From: Clostridia bacterium
Lineage (GTDB): Bacteria > Bacillota > Clostridia > Christensenellales > Borkfalkiaceae
NCBI GenBank assembly: GCA_017463105.1
Contig: JAFTPU010000005.1
Span: 1-50,782 of the forward strand
Length of the DNA stretch: 50,782 nucleotides
Direction: 5' to 3'
The translations under genes were made by a program, and so were the position numbers. This document shows, piece after piece, positions 15,220 through 23,280 of the stretch. The notes beneath the pieces were generated by a model. It was given only the letters and a program-made list of their open reading frames with translations. It made no database searches and had not been told where the DNA came from. How positions within the stretch are numbered: the first letter of the stretch is position 1; every line of letters begins with the position of its first letter.

Positions 15220-16578
15220 ATGATCAATTACGATTTGAAAGTCGGCTTTTCCAGAATCGAGATCAATCCTCCGCTCGGCGTAAACGTAACGGGCTATTTC
15301 CTCAAGCGTTACGCCGACGGTATTTTGGACGATACCGAGATCAATACCGTTGCCATCGGCAAAGGCGGTAAAACGGTTATTTTGATCACGCTCGATTGCA
15401 TGGAAGTCACCACCGATTTTTGTACTTCCGCAAGGGAAGCCGTTGCAAAAGCGACGGGCGTGGACAAGGACGCCGTCTTTATCCATGCGCTTCATCCCCA
15501 TACGGGTATGACGTTTGCCATGGAAGCGGAAATGGAGTTTGAAAGCGAAAAGGAATATATTTCCTTGGTAAGAAGAAAGATCGCGGATTCCGCCGTGTAT
15601 GCTATCAAGGATATGAACCCCGCGAGAATGGGCGTTGCCGTCGGCAAGGCGGAACGTATCGGCTTCAATCGTCGTTATCTTATGAAGGACGGTTCCGTTC
15701 AGACCAACCCCGGCGTAAACAATCCCGATATCGTCAAATCGATCGGCTTGCTTGACGAACGCGTAAACGTTATCCGCTTCGAAAGAGAATGCGGCGACAA
15801 CGTGGTGCTCGGCAATTACGGCAACCACCCCGACGTGATCGGCGGTTGCTCGATCTCTGCCGATTGGCCCGGTTTTACCCGCAGGATCTTCGAGCGTGCC
15901 GTGGACGACGCGAAATGCGTATTCTTTAACGGTGCGCAAGGCGACATCAACCACGTAAACGTTGCGCCCAAGGGCGGCGATCTCAACGGAATGTTCAACG
16001 ACTTCGACGACGTTACGAGAGGTTATGCACATTCCCGTCATATGGGCAACGTCGTTGCGGCGGCGATCATGTCCGTATACGAAAAGGTAGAATTTATCCC
16101 TGCCGATTCGCTCGATTTCGTGCAAAAAGATATCATGATCGCTTCCAATATGCCCAAGCCCGAAGATATGGAGCAGGCGCGTTATATCGATAAACTGCAC
16201 AACGAAGGCAGAGACGCGGAGCTTCCTTACAAGGGAATGATGCTGACGACCGTAGTCGCGGAAGCGGGCAGAATGTTGAGATTGGAACACGGTCCCGAAT
16301 ACTTCCCCCTGCATTTAAGCGCGATCAAGATCGGCGACGTGGCTTTCATCGGTATCCCCGGCGAGCCCTTTACGGGGATCGGTTTGGGCTTGAAGGACGC
16401 CGAAGATTGGAAAATGGTCTGTCCTACCTGTATAACCAACGGATACAGCGGATATTTCCCGATGAAAGATTCGTACGACGAAGGCGGTTACGAGGCAAGA
16501 TCGTCCATCTATAAGGCGGGCGTTGCCGAAACGATCATCGAGGAAGGCAAAAAGATTTTGAACGGTTTGAGAAAATAA
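15220..16578 (+). CDS. Neutral/alkaline ceramidase-family hydrolase, cytoplasmic
   Basis: 452 residues matching the N-terminal catalytic domain of neutral ceramidases: VGFSRIEINPPLGVNVTGYF, HALHPHTGMT (the zinc HxH region, ASHTHSGP in classical enzymes), NYGNHPDVIGGCSISADWPG, VFFNGAQGDINHVN and FIGIPGEPFTGIG. The family hydrolyses amide bonds using zinc. There is no signal peptide and no C-terminal immunoglobulin-like domain, unlike secreted ceramidases. AAGGAG stands before the ATG, 24 bp after the NagB-like gene. In this operon it may act on an N-acylated sugar or a sugar amide, not on a sphingolipid; this is inference. It ends at a strong terminator. Confidence 0.85.
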   Translation: MINYDLKVGFSRIEINPPLGVNVTGYFLKRYADGILDDTEINTVAIGKGGKTVILITLDCMEVTTDFCTSAREAVAKATGVDKDAVFIHALHPHTGMTFAMEAEMEFESEKEYISLVRRKIADSAVYAIKDMNPARMGVAVGKAERIGFNRRYLMKDGSVQTNPGVNNPDIVKSIGLLDERVNVIRFERECGDNVVLGNYGNHPDVIGGCSISADWPGFTRRIFERAVDDAKCVFFNGAQGDINHVNVAPKGGDLNGMFNDFDDVTRGYAHSRHMGNVVAAAIMSVYEKVEFIPADSLDFVQKDIMIASNMPKPEDMEQARYIDKLHNEGRDAELPYKGMMLTTVVAEAGRMLRLEHGPEYFPLHLSAIKIGDVAFIGIPGEPFTGIGLGLKDAEDWKMVCPTCITNGYSGYFPMKDSYDEGGYEARSSIYKAGVAETIIEEGKKILNGLRK

Positions 16579-16592
16579 TCGTTTCATAGACG

Positions 16593-16622
16593 AAGCGGTG
16601 CGAATATTCGCACCGCTTTTTT
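16593..16622. terminator. Strong intrinsic terminator after the nagA operon
   Basis: AAGCGGTGCGAA (16593-16604) pairs perfectly with TTCGCACCGCTT (16607-16618) and runs into six T residues. It separates the convergent ferritin-like gene. Confidence 0.85.
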
Positions 16623-16624
16623 CG

Positions 16625-17905
16625 TTAGTCCTCGTTACAGAAAAATTTTGTAGATTCCGCCGCGTCGGGCTTTCTGCCCACGCTCGTGTTGTCCTGTCGA
16701 CGATTCCGAAGCTCGGGCACGGGTCCCTGCGAGACCTGATAGCGATAATCGGCGCCGTGACGGCGGATAAACGTTTCGATCACGCAATGCGAGGGCACGA
16801 TCTGCGTCGTGGGGTTGGTGATTTCCTGAAAGCGGAAGAAATCGGCGTTTTCGGAAAGCGCGTTGATCTTTTTATAACTGTCCTTCACCGTGGTGAATTG
16901 CACCGTTTCGCCCAATATCTTGCGCACGTAATCGATATTTTCATGCAAGGAGATCGGCTCGGGGAAGGTACCCTCTTTAATGACTTCCTGCCAATCTTTC
17001 TTCTCGTATTTTTTCAAAAGATCCGCCGCCTTGTGGAGATGAGAAATTTCGAAATCGAGATTCTGTTCCCAGAATTTGCGGATACGGGAATCCGTTTCCG
17101 TTTTATAGCACGACCAATAGAGATAACATTCGCAATATTCGTGCCACAAAAGCATTTCCAGCCACGTGGCGTTGGTGTCCATAAGCGACTCGTAATGCGT
17201 AACGTGTTCCTCTTCGACGAGCGCGATCTCCTGATACAGCTTCCGCCCGAGATCGGAAGCGGCGAAATTCGTAACGTTCATATAATAATTCATCGTCTGC
17301 TGTTCCGCCGCAGTGATGATCATGGTGTCGAGCACCGTCTGCACGTCCGCCTCTTTGGCGTTGATTCCCTTACGCACGTTATCCTTGGGGAAACGGTGAT
17401 GCGCGATGGTCGGTCTACCCGGCATGATCTCCGTGTACCGCCCCACCAGCCATTCGGCGTATACGCCCTGCTCCATTTCCAAAAGATTCGCATAGCGATA
17501 CAAGTGGTCGAAGTCCTCAAGCAAAGCAAAGTCGAGCGCGGTTTTCACGTTGCAATCGAGTTCACGTTTGGCAAGCTCCGCCGTGAGATCGACGGCGAGC
17601 TGTTCGTATCCGATCGTATGCTCGAGTATCGTTTCGTTCTGCGGTTTGAGAAGGGATATTTTCAGTTGTTGCTGTTTTTCGACTTCCCGCGCAAGCGCCA
17701 GATCGCGACGCAGGTCGTTGTTGTCCGTATGACGGGCAAACTGATGAGAAAACCAATTCGATTCGAATTCCGTTCCGTTCATTAAAATAATACGGGTCTT
17801 GGTATACGGATCGACGTCGCGTTTGTCGTAGGGTTTGGGGTAAAGTTCCTTCCAATTTTGCAATGCACTTTCTATCGGTTGCGCTTTTTCTTCAAACGGG
17901 TTCAT
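16625..17905 (-). CDS. Ferritin-like helical protein of unknown function
   Basis: 426 residues, soluble and strongly helical. Several metal-ligand-like motifs of the four-helix ferritin fold appear: E at residue ~101, LLEDFDHLYR (~129-138), AAEQQ (~199), VEEEHVTHYE (ExxH, ~230-239) and DFEISHLHKAADLL (ExxH, ~284-297). An unusual aromatic- and Cys-rich stretch, HEYCECYLYWSCY, lies at ~255-267. The two ExxH motifs suggest a di-metal centre. I place the start at the ATG at 17905, which has AAGGAG 9 nt upstream; the TTG two codons earlier is too close to it. Monocistronic between the nagA operon and the spoIVA region. I do not recognise a named family. Confidence 0.6.
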   Translation of the reverse strand: MNPFEEKAQPIESALQNWKELYPKPYDKRDVDPYTKTRIILMNGTEFESNWFSHQFARHTDNNDLRRDLALAREVEKQQQLKISLLKPQNETILEHTIGYEQLAVDLTAELAKRELDCNVKTALDFALLEDFDHLYRYANLLEMEQGVYAEWLVGRYTEIMPGRPTIAHHRFPKDNVRKGINAKEADVQTVLDTMIITAAEQQTMNYYMNVTNFAASDLGRKLYQEIALVEEEHVTHYESLMDTNATWLEMLLWHEYCECYLYWSCYKTETDSRIRKFWEQNLDFEISHLHKAADLLKKYEKKDWQEVIKEGTFPEPISLHENIDYVRKILGETVQFTTVKDSYKKINALSENADFFRFQEITNPTTQIVPSHCVIETFIRRHGADYRYQVSQGPVPELRNRRQDNTSVGRKPDAAESTKFFCNED

Positions 17906-17969
17906 GGGCAAATTCTCCTTTTATTATTCTTACCTATAATATGCCCAAAAGGAAAAATTTGTATACGGA

Positions 17970-17996
17970 AATCGCGGAGCAAAATGCCCCGCGATT
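17970..17996. terminator. Hairpin terminator after the 53-aa gene
   Basis: AATCGCGGAGC pairs with GCCCCGCGATT over 11 bp, with one G·U pair on the minus-strand transcript. It lies directly after the stop of the 53-aa gene. The T-rich tail is interrupted in that direction and cleaner on the plus strand. Confidence 0.6.
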
Positions 17997-17997
17997 T

Positions 17998-18159
17998 TTA
18001 AACCGTTTTTTCCGTATTCTCCGCTCGCGTTTGTAAGGGCGGAATTTCGCGTTCGTCGCATACCTGCCCCCCGTCTTTTAGAGAAGAGAGGTAGTTCACG
18101 TATTCCTCCTCCGTAATTTTCGGCACCTTGTTTTTCTTGTTTTTAGACGACTTTCCCAT
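17998..18159 (-). CDS. Small charged protein (53 aa) downstream of spoIVA
   Basis: 53 residues, starting MGKSSKNKKNKVPKITEEEYVNYLSSL. It has a lysine- and asparagine-rich start, a short acidic helix and a polar tail ending NTEKTV. A strong GGAGG lies 8 nt before the ATG and a hairpin follows the stop at once, so it looks like a real gene despite its size. It lies 93 bp downstream of spoIVA on the same strand and could be read through from it. The stretch KDGGQVCDE is encoded by dispersed repeat copy 2. No family is recognised. Small basic proteins are frequent in spores, but the tie to sporulation is only positional. Confidence 0.65.
   Translation of the reverse strand: MGKSSKNKKNKVPKITEEEYVNYLSSLKDGGQVCDEREIPPLQTRAENTEKTV
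18052..18072 (-). repeat. Dispersed CAGGTAYGCG repeat, copy 2 (inside the 53-aa gene)
   Basis: Minus strand G(6)CAGGTATGCGACGAA, sharing a 20-nt identical core with copy 1 in glgP, 13.6 kb away. Confidence 0.75.
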
Positions 18160-18252
18160 ACAAAATCCTCCGATCGGAATTTTGTAAAAGTATGTCCCTA
18201 TCCTTACGCTTTTATTCTTAGACTATATCACAATAATCCGTAAGAGACTGCA

Positions 18253-19722
18253 TTAAAATACAATACACAGCACGTTGTTTTTTCCTTCGTTGACGACGCG
18301 CGTTAAGACGCGGCGCATTTTGCGTCTGAGCTCGATCGGCATTGCGTTCGATTTTCCCGACAGCTCGTCGCTCACCAATGCGCGGAGGGATTTGCCGAAA
18401 ATATTCGTTTCCCAAATTTCTCCCCCGCCGTTTTCGTACGCTTGCGTCGCTTCGCCCACGAACTCCTCGCTCTGTTGCTTCGTACCGATAATGGGACTGA
18501 CCGAGCCCGAAACGCCCACCTTTACGACGTGATAGCTCGTGGCGTTCGCCTTGAATTTCACCCCGTACCCCGCGTTCTTTTTGACGAGCTGCGGTTTTTC
18601 CAGCTCGTATTCCGCCTCGTCGGGATATACGATGCCGTAACCATTCTTCTCCGCCTCCGAAAACGCGTCCTTTACCTTATCGTAGCCGCGTTTTACCTCG
18701 GACAGTGCGCAAACGTACCGCATGAGCGCAAGCTCGTTTTCGATCGGTTCGCCGCACGCCTCGCTCACCACGCGGAAGAAAAGATCCTCTTTCACTCCGA
18801 GCGTTATCTCCGCTCTACCCTTGCCGAGCTCCATGCGTATCTCTGCGGGGTTGAGAAAATCCGCGTCCTCGTCGAAAAGTGTTTCGAGCGCAAAGCAATC
18901 GCGCATTTTTTTCACGTTCGGCGTCACCCTCTTCAGCGCGGAAAGCAGCGAAGCGATCGCGCCGTTATCTTCGGGGAAGGATTGCAACCATTTGGGGATT
19001 TTCACCTCGATACTCGTAACGGGGAACTCGAAAAGCGCCGTTTGCAGGATAGACAACAGCTCCGCTTCCCCCATCGTTTCCACGTTGACAGCCAAAACGG
19101 GCGCGCCGTATTTTTCCGCGAGCGAATCTTTGAGCGCCGTCTGCGACGCAGGGTCCTTGCAATTGAGCAGGATCACGAACGGTTTCCCGATCTCTTGAAG
19201 CTCGGCTACCGCGCGTTCCTCCGCCGTAACATAATTGTTGCGGGGGATATCCGTCACGCTTCCGTCGGTCGTGACGAGCACGCCGATCGTGGAATGTTCT
19301 TTGATCACCTTTTCCGTACCCCATTCCGCCGCTTTCTCAAAGGGCATGGGTTCCTCCCGCCACGGCGTTTTGACGAGTCGCGGTGCGCCGTCCTCCTCGA
19401 AGCCGTTCGCGCCCTCCACGGCAAAGCCCACGCAATCGACGAGGCGCACCGACGCCTCCGCGCCCTTTGCCACGGAAATACGCATCGCCTTCGCGGGCAC
19501 GAACTTCGGTTCGGTTGTCATCACCGTTTTTCCCGCCGCGGATTGCGGCAATTCGTCCGTCATCACGGCGCGTTCGCCCTCCGCCGCCAAGGGCAGAACG
19601 AGCGTTTCCATAAAACGTTTGATAAAAGTGGATTTACCCGTGCGCACGGGACCGACTACGCCAATATAGATATCCCCTCCCGTACGATTTGCAATGTCTT
19701 CGTATACGCTGTAATTTTCCAT
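18253..19722 (-). CDS. spoIVA: Stage IV sporulation protein A, spore coat morphogenetic ATPase
   Basis: A 489-residue SpoIVA, the ATPase that polymerises on the forespore surface in the mother cell as the coat basement layer. The Walker A motif is GVVGPVRTGKSTFIKRF (about residues 21-37). VDCVGFAVEGANGFEEDG, VTTDGSVTDIPRNNYV and ILLNCKDP are family blocks of the GTPase-like domain. The C-terminal domain ends in a short hydrophobic tail (NNVLCIVF) as in other SpoIVA. Length is normal. GGGAGG precedes the ATG. A sigma-E-like promoter at 19805-19833 agrees with mother-cell expression. This is the clearest mark of an endospore former in the window. Confidence 0.97.
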   Translation of the reverse strand: MENYSVYEDIANRTGGDIYIGVVGPVRTGKSTFIKRFMETLVLPLAAEGERAVMTDELPQSAAGKTVMTTEPKFVPAKAMRISVAKGAEASVRLVDCVGFAVEGANGFEEDGAPRLVKTPWREEPMPFEKAAEWGTEKVIKEHSTIGVLVTTDGSVTDIPRNNYVTAEERAVAELQEIGKPFVILLNCKDPASQTALKDSLAEKYGAPVLAVNVETMGEAELLSILQTALFEFPVTSIEVKIPKWLQSFPEDNGAIASLLSALKRVTPNVKKMRDCFALETLFDEDADFLNPAEIRMELGKGRAEITLGVKEDLFFRVVSEACGEPIENELALMRYVCALSEVKRGYDKVKDAFSEAEKNGYGIVYPDEAEYELEKPQLVKKNAGYGVKFKANATSYHVVKVGVSGSVSPIIGTKQQSEEFVGEATQAYENGGGEIWETNIFGKSLRALVSDELSGKSNAMPIELRRKMRRVLTRVVNEGKNNVLCIVF

Positions 19723-19804
19723 CGACGACCTCCCATCGTGTCCGCGCGGAGATCCGTTGGATTTTTCGTTAAAAAAATCTCCGCCGATAAACCTTGTACG
19801 GTTT

Positions 19805-19833
19805 ACTATATGCGGAGAATTTTTCTCTTATGC
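19805..19833 (-). promoter_or_regulatory. Candidate sigma-E promoter of spoIVA
   Basis: Minus strand -35 GCATAA (19828-19833), a 15-nt spacer and -10 CATATAGT (19805-19812), close to the sigma-E consensus (ATA core, 14-15 nt, CATAnAnT). No sigma-A promoter with comparable scores is visible in the 121-bp gap. The leader of about 75 nt contains a small AAACC/GGTTT hairpin. Confidence 0.6.
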
Positions 19834-19843
19834 TTATTTTTCG

Positions 19844-20680
19844 TCAGCTTCGGGGCAGGTTTTCCTCTTTCGCGGAGGCAAGCTTCGACGTCGCCGCCTC
19901 TACGGCGAGATAATCTTTATCGTCCGTAAAATCGCGCGGCTCATCGTATTCCCCGCCCAACGCTTCGATCGCATATTTCAGTTCCTGAAACTCGATAAAG
20001 CCGATCGAACGGTCCTCGATCTTTTCCAACAGCACGGGCAAAGCGCGTTCGTCGCCGTATTCGGCAAGGTAGCTTGCGCGCATAGGCGTTTCCTCGCCCG
20101 AAAGAAACGCGGCAAGCAATATCTCGTAAATGCGTTCCTCGCGCGCCTTCACACGGGAAAGTATCTCCAACATCGCCTCTTTCGCGACGCCCTCCGCGTA
20201 CGCTTTTAATACCCGTTCTTTCTCTTCGTCCGCATGCATTTTGAAAATATCGACGATATCGCTTCTGATCTCCTCGTCCGCACGGTTTTCCGTAAGGATC
20301 GCAAAATATTCGTCGAACGCGCGTTTATCGTCGCCGAGAAGATTGATCGCGTACGAAATCGCGCTCGTATCCTTGTCCGATAACAGAGACATAAGCTCCT
20401 CTGCGATATCGCGGCTTTCGATTTCCGCACAGAGAAATTCGGGCGTGGGAACGTCCTCTTTCAAATGCGCGCGCAGACAGTCGACCAACTCGCCGTCGCT
20501 CATTTTCGCGTAATATTCCTTGGGCGTGCATTTTACCTTCGCCACGTACGTATCGCCGAATTTTTTATACAGCTTGGGAATGATATCCTCCCACTGTTTT
20601 TCCGTATATTTATTCTTGTTGGCTTCCATAAGCTCGGTGAGCTTTTCGTCGAACAATCCGTCGAAATCGATCAATTTCAT
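19844..20680 (-). CDS. Helical repeat (HEAT-like) protein of unknown function
   Basis: 278 residues, acidic, no membrane segment. The middle looks like paired helices of about 30-35 residues (IAEELMSLLSDKDTSAISYAINLLGDDKRAF; LEILSRVKAREERIYEILLAAFLSGEETPMRASYLAEYGDERALPVLLEK), resembling HEAT or Armadillo repeats used for protein contacts. The ATG follows the stop of the TPR gene with no gap (TAAATG), so the two are translationally coupled and may form a complex. I do not recognise a named family. Confidence 0.6.
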   Translation of the reverse strand: MKLIDFDGLFDEKLTELMEANKNKYTEKQWEDIIPKLYKKFGDTYVAKVKCTPKEYYAKMSDGELVDCLRAHLKEDVPTPEFLCAEIESRDIAEELMSLLSDKDTSAISYAINLLGDDKRAFDEYFAILTENRADEEIRSDIVDIFKMHADEEKERVLKAYAEGVAKEAMLEILSRVKAREERIYEILLAAFLSGEETPMRASYLAEYGDERALPVLLEKIEDRSIGFIEFQELKYAIEALGGEYDEPRDFTDDKDYLAVEAATSKLASAKEENLPRS

Positions 20681-22411
20681 TTATTTTTCTTCCTCTTGCG
20701 TAGTTTCTTTATTCATAAATTTATCGCTCGCGACTTCGGTCAAAAGCACCCGCACCTTCGCCACGTTCGCTTCGAACGCCGCCGCTACCGTTTCCACGTT
20801 CCCGCGCAGTTCTTTCAAGCCCGAAAGCAGAAAAACAGCGCACGCGCAATCGTCGGAGCTATCGACAAGATCAAGGCTGTTGTTTGCTTCCAAAGCACGA
20901 TAAAGATCCTCCGCCGCCTGTTTGAGCTTTTTCCCGTAATGATCGTTGATCACGACGAATTTCGAAGCAACTTTGCCGTAAGCTTCCAGAAAACGCTTGC
21001 GTTTTTTGCGCCCGATCGAGATTCTCAAAAGCTTTATGCGGCGATAAATATGACAAAGCACCAATCCGAACTCCGCGTCCTCGTTACGCTCGTACAACAT
21101 TCTCAGCGTTTCCACCTTGAGGATATCGATCACCTCGTCATCGAGCAGGACCTCCCGCAAAAAGTCGTCCGCGCGAACGTGCTCCGCCGTGACAAGCGCG
21201 AGGTATTGCAGATCGTGATCGCCGCCGTCCATTTCGTCGAAGCACCAGCGGAAATAGCCGTCGTGCCAAGCGAGCAGTCCGAACAATTGCGCTTCGTCTT
21301 TCGCGCACTCCTTGATATGAACCAGCGTGCGGCAACGCGCTTCCCGTTCCTCCTGCGGCAGATGATAAAAATAATTGGGTTCGGGGGGAAGCTCGGCACT
21401 TTCGTTCCCCGCCGCCTTTTCCTCATTGTATACGCGCAACGCACGGAGATAATATTTCGCCACCTCCGCGTCGGGATAAACGGTACACAGCTCGTCGAAC
21501 GCACGCTCCGATTCGATCAGCCGCCCGCTCTTAAACGCCGCAACCGCTTTGAAATATAACATTCTGCCGTCGAAAGGAAGCTTCTCTTCCAGCTCGGAGA
21601 ATTTTTCGTACGCCGCTTCGTGCAAGCCGTTTTCGCAACAGACCGTCGCCACCTTGTACATATCGTCGGTATCCGTAAGCGGAATATCGCAAAGCTTTTC
21701 CGCGATCGCCCGCGCCTCCTCCGTTTTCCCTTGCTCGAGATAGGTCGCGGCAAGCGTCGCAAGCACCCGCACGTCGTCGGGATCGTCTTTTAAAAGCGTT
21801 TCGCATATCTCCTGCGCCCTGTCCGATTCACCCGCAAGCAGATATGCCACCGCCTGCATTTCCTGCGCCGAATTGTAATCTTTCGAGCCTTTTTCCACAA
21901 CGGACAAAAAGGAAATGGCGCGTTTACAATCGCCCGCTTTAAGCGCGCGCGAGCCCGCGTCTATCTCGCGGGAATAGTCGGCGAGTCGAGGCGGATATAC
22001 GAAACGGAAGCCGCTCTTTTTGTTCTTCGAAAAGGCTTGCGCGATATCCATTTTCGTTTCCTCGGGCAACGTTTCGTCCGCGTCGATCAGTCGGTTGTAA
22101 TAGTACGCCGAAGCCGTTTCGTTGCCCATATTGAGGTAGTTTACCGCCAAACCCTCGTAAATATCGGGAAGGTCCTCCTCTTCGGCAACGTCGAGAAAAC
22201 GGAACCACCAATTGATCGCCGAGCCGTGCAAACCCATACCCTCGTAAATATCCGAAAAACGGGCGCAAACGTCGCCGTCGCAACCGTACAATTCGAGTTC
22301 CTTGTACGCAAGACGAAGCGCGGGGAGATATTTCTCCTCGTTATAATATTTATCCGCGCGCGAAGCGATCCGCGAACGACTGAAATCGATTTTTTTAACC
22401 TTCTTACTCAT
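20681..22411 (-). CDS. Tetratricopeptide repeat protein
   Basis: 576 residues. Several TPR-type helical pairs are seen: EEKYLPALRLAYKELELYGCDGDVCARFSDIYEGMGLHGSAINWWFRFL near the N-terminus, then DDPDDVRVLATLAATYLEQGKTEEARAIAEKL and MYKVATVCCENGLHEAAYEKFSELEEKLP in the middle. The last third is a different helical domain with RISIGRKKRKRFLEAYGKVASKF. No signal peptide. A cytoplasmic scaffold or adaptor is likely. It is tightly linked with the HEAT-like gene downstream and hslO upstream. It is unrelated to SpoIVA by sequence, although it precedes spoIVA. Confidence 0.75.
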   Translation of the reverse strand: MSKKVKKIDFSRSRIASRADKYYNEEKYLPALRLAYKELELYGCDGDVCARFSDIYEGMGLHGSAINWWFRFLDVAEEEDLPDIYEGLAVNYLNMGNETASAYYYNRLIDADETLPEETKMDIAQAFSKNKKSGFRFVYPPRLADYSREIDAGSRALKAGDCKRAISFLSVVEKGSKDYNSAQEMQAVAYLLAGESDRAQEICETLLKDDPDDVRVLATLAATYLEQGKTEEARAIAEKLCDIPLTDTDDMYKVATVCCENGLHEAAYEKFSELEEKLPFDGRMLYFKAVAAFKSGRLIESERAFDELCTVYPDAEVAKYYLRALRVYNEEKAAGNESAELPPEPNYFYHLPQEEREARCRTLVHIKECAKDEAQLFGLLAWHDGYFRWCFDEMDGGDHDLQYLALVTAEHVRADDFLREVLLDDEVIDILKVETLRMLYERNEDAEFGLVLCHIYRRIKLLRISIGRKKRKRFLEAYGKVASKFVVINDHYGKKLKQAAEDLYRALEANNSLDLVDSSDDCACAVFLLSGLKELRGNVETVAAAFEANVAKVRVLLTEVASDKFMNKETTQEEEK

Positions 22412-22433
22412 AAGCCGTCTTGCCCTGTTTCGG

Positions 22434-23276
22434 TTACGGAAATATCCGTTTTTCGTCCTCTTCCGTAAATTGATAGTCTTTATTGCAATAATGGCAGTGC
22501 ACGCGCACCGCGCCGTCCTCTTCGATGATCCTGTGCATTTGCTCTTTGCCGAGCGTCACGAGCACGCGCGTCAGGTACTCCCGCGAGCAATTGCATTTAT
22601 ATAAGGACTCCCGCGTTTCCCATACCGTTTTATCGGGTGCGAAATACGTTTCCGCACAAGCCTCTACGCCCTTTTCCTTAACGGCATCGAGCAACGTTTC
22701 CAAGGACGTCTCCCGCGTCTTTTTCAACGTATTTTCATCCGCGAACGGAAGCGGCTGCAATACCGCCGCGCCCGCAAAAACAAGCTTGCCTTCCCCGTCG
22801 AATTCGACCGCCGTTTTCATATACGTGGGAAGCTGTTCGCTTATACGGTAATATTCCTCGAACGCCTCGTCCACCCCGCCGATTTCGGGCAACGCGCACG
22901 CGCCCACGAACGGACGGCTGTACCCGTCGTCCCGCACGATCGTAAGCGAGCCCGTTTTTCCGAACACCTGCTTTTCATCCGCCCTTTCGCTTGCGTCGGG
23001 TTGGGCGATATATCCGCGCAGAAACAGTTTCTTATTTCCCGAAACGCCGATATCTCCCCCCTCGCCGTCGCTCTTGACGGACAGGGATATCTCGCCCGTT
23101 TCCTCTTTCAAACACGCGCTCATGAAAGTCATCGCCGACAGCGTTTTCCCCAAAACGAGCGCGGAGGAACGGGATAGTTTATGCAGTTTTATCGCTTCCG
23201 CCACCGTCTCCGTCGTATCGGCAAGCGTCAGCGACACTTTAGAATCGAACACGAGCGTGCGCAAAAGATTCGTCAT
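22434..23276 (-). CDS. hslO: Redox-regulated chaperone Hsp33
   Basis: A 280-residue Hsp33, a cytoplasmic holdase switched on by oxidation. The four zinc-binding cysteines are near the C-terminus: YKCNCSREYL (CxC) and CHYCNKDYQF (CxxC). The N-terminal domain blocks SRSSALVLGKTLSAMTFMSACLK and LSVKSDGEGGDIGVSGN are family-typical. GGGAG precedes the ATG, 4 bp after the methyltransferase gene. Confidence 0.96.
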   Translation of the reverse strand: MTNLLRTLVFDSKVSLTLADTTETVAEAIKLHKLSRSSALVLGKTLSAMTFMSACLKEETGEISLSVKSDGEGGDIGVSGNKKLFLRGYIAQPDASERADEKQVFGKTGSLTIVRDDGYSRPFVGACALPEIGGVDEAFEEYYRISEQLPTYMKTAVEFDGEGKLVFAGAAVLQPLPFADENTLKKTRETSLETLLDAVKEKGVEACAETYFAPDKTVWETRESLYKCNCSREYLTRVLVTLGKEQMHRIIEEDGAVRVHCHYCNKDYQFTEEDEKRIFP

Positions 23277-23280
23277 TTTT

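Noticed and set aside
13375-16314. A 979-codon open frame on the minus strand opposite nagA, the NagB-like gene and the ceramidase-like gene
   Set aside because: It is a mirror of three well-recognised plus-strand genes with good ribosome sites; the translation has no domain and is unusually rich in His, Arg and Val, as antisense frames of GC-rich codons are.
18442-19929. A 495-codon open frame on the plus strand opposite spoIVA
   Set aside because: Antisense shadow of spoIVA; Arg/His-rich translation, no ribosome site, no recognisable motif.
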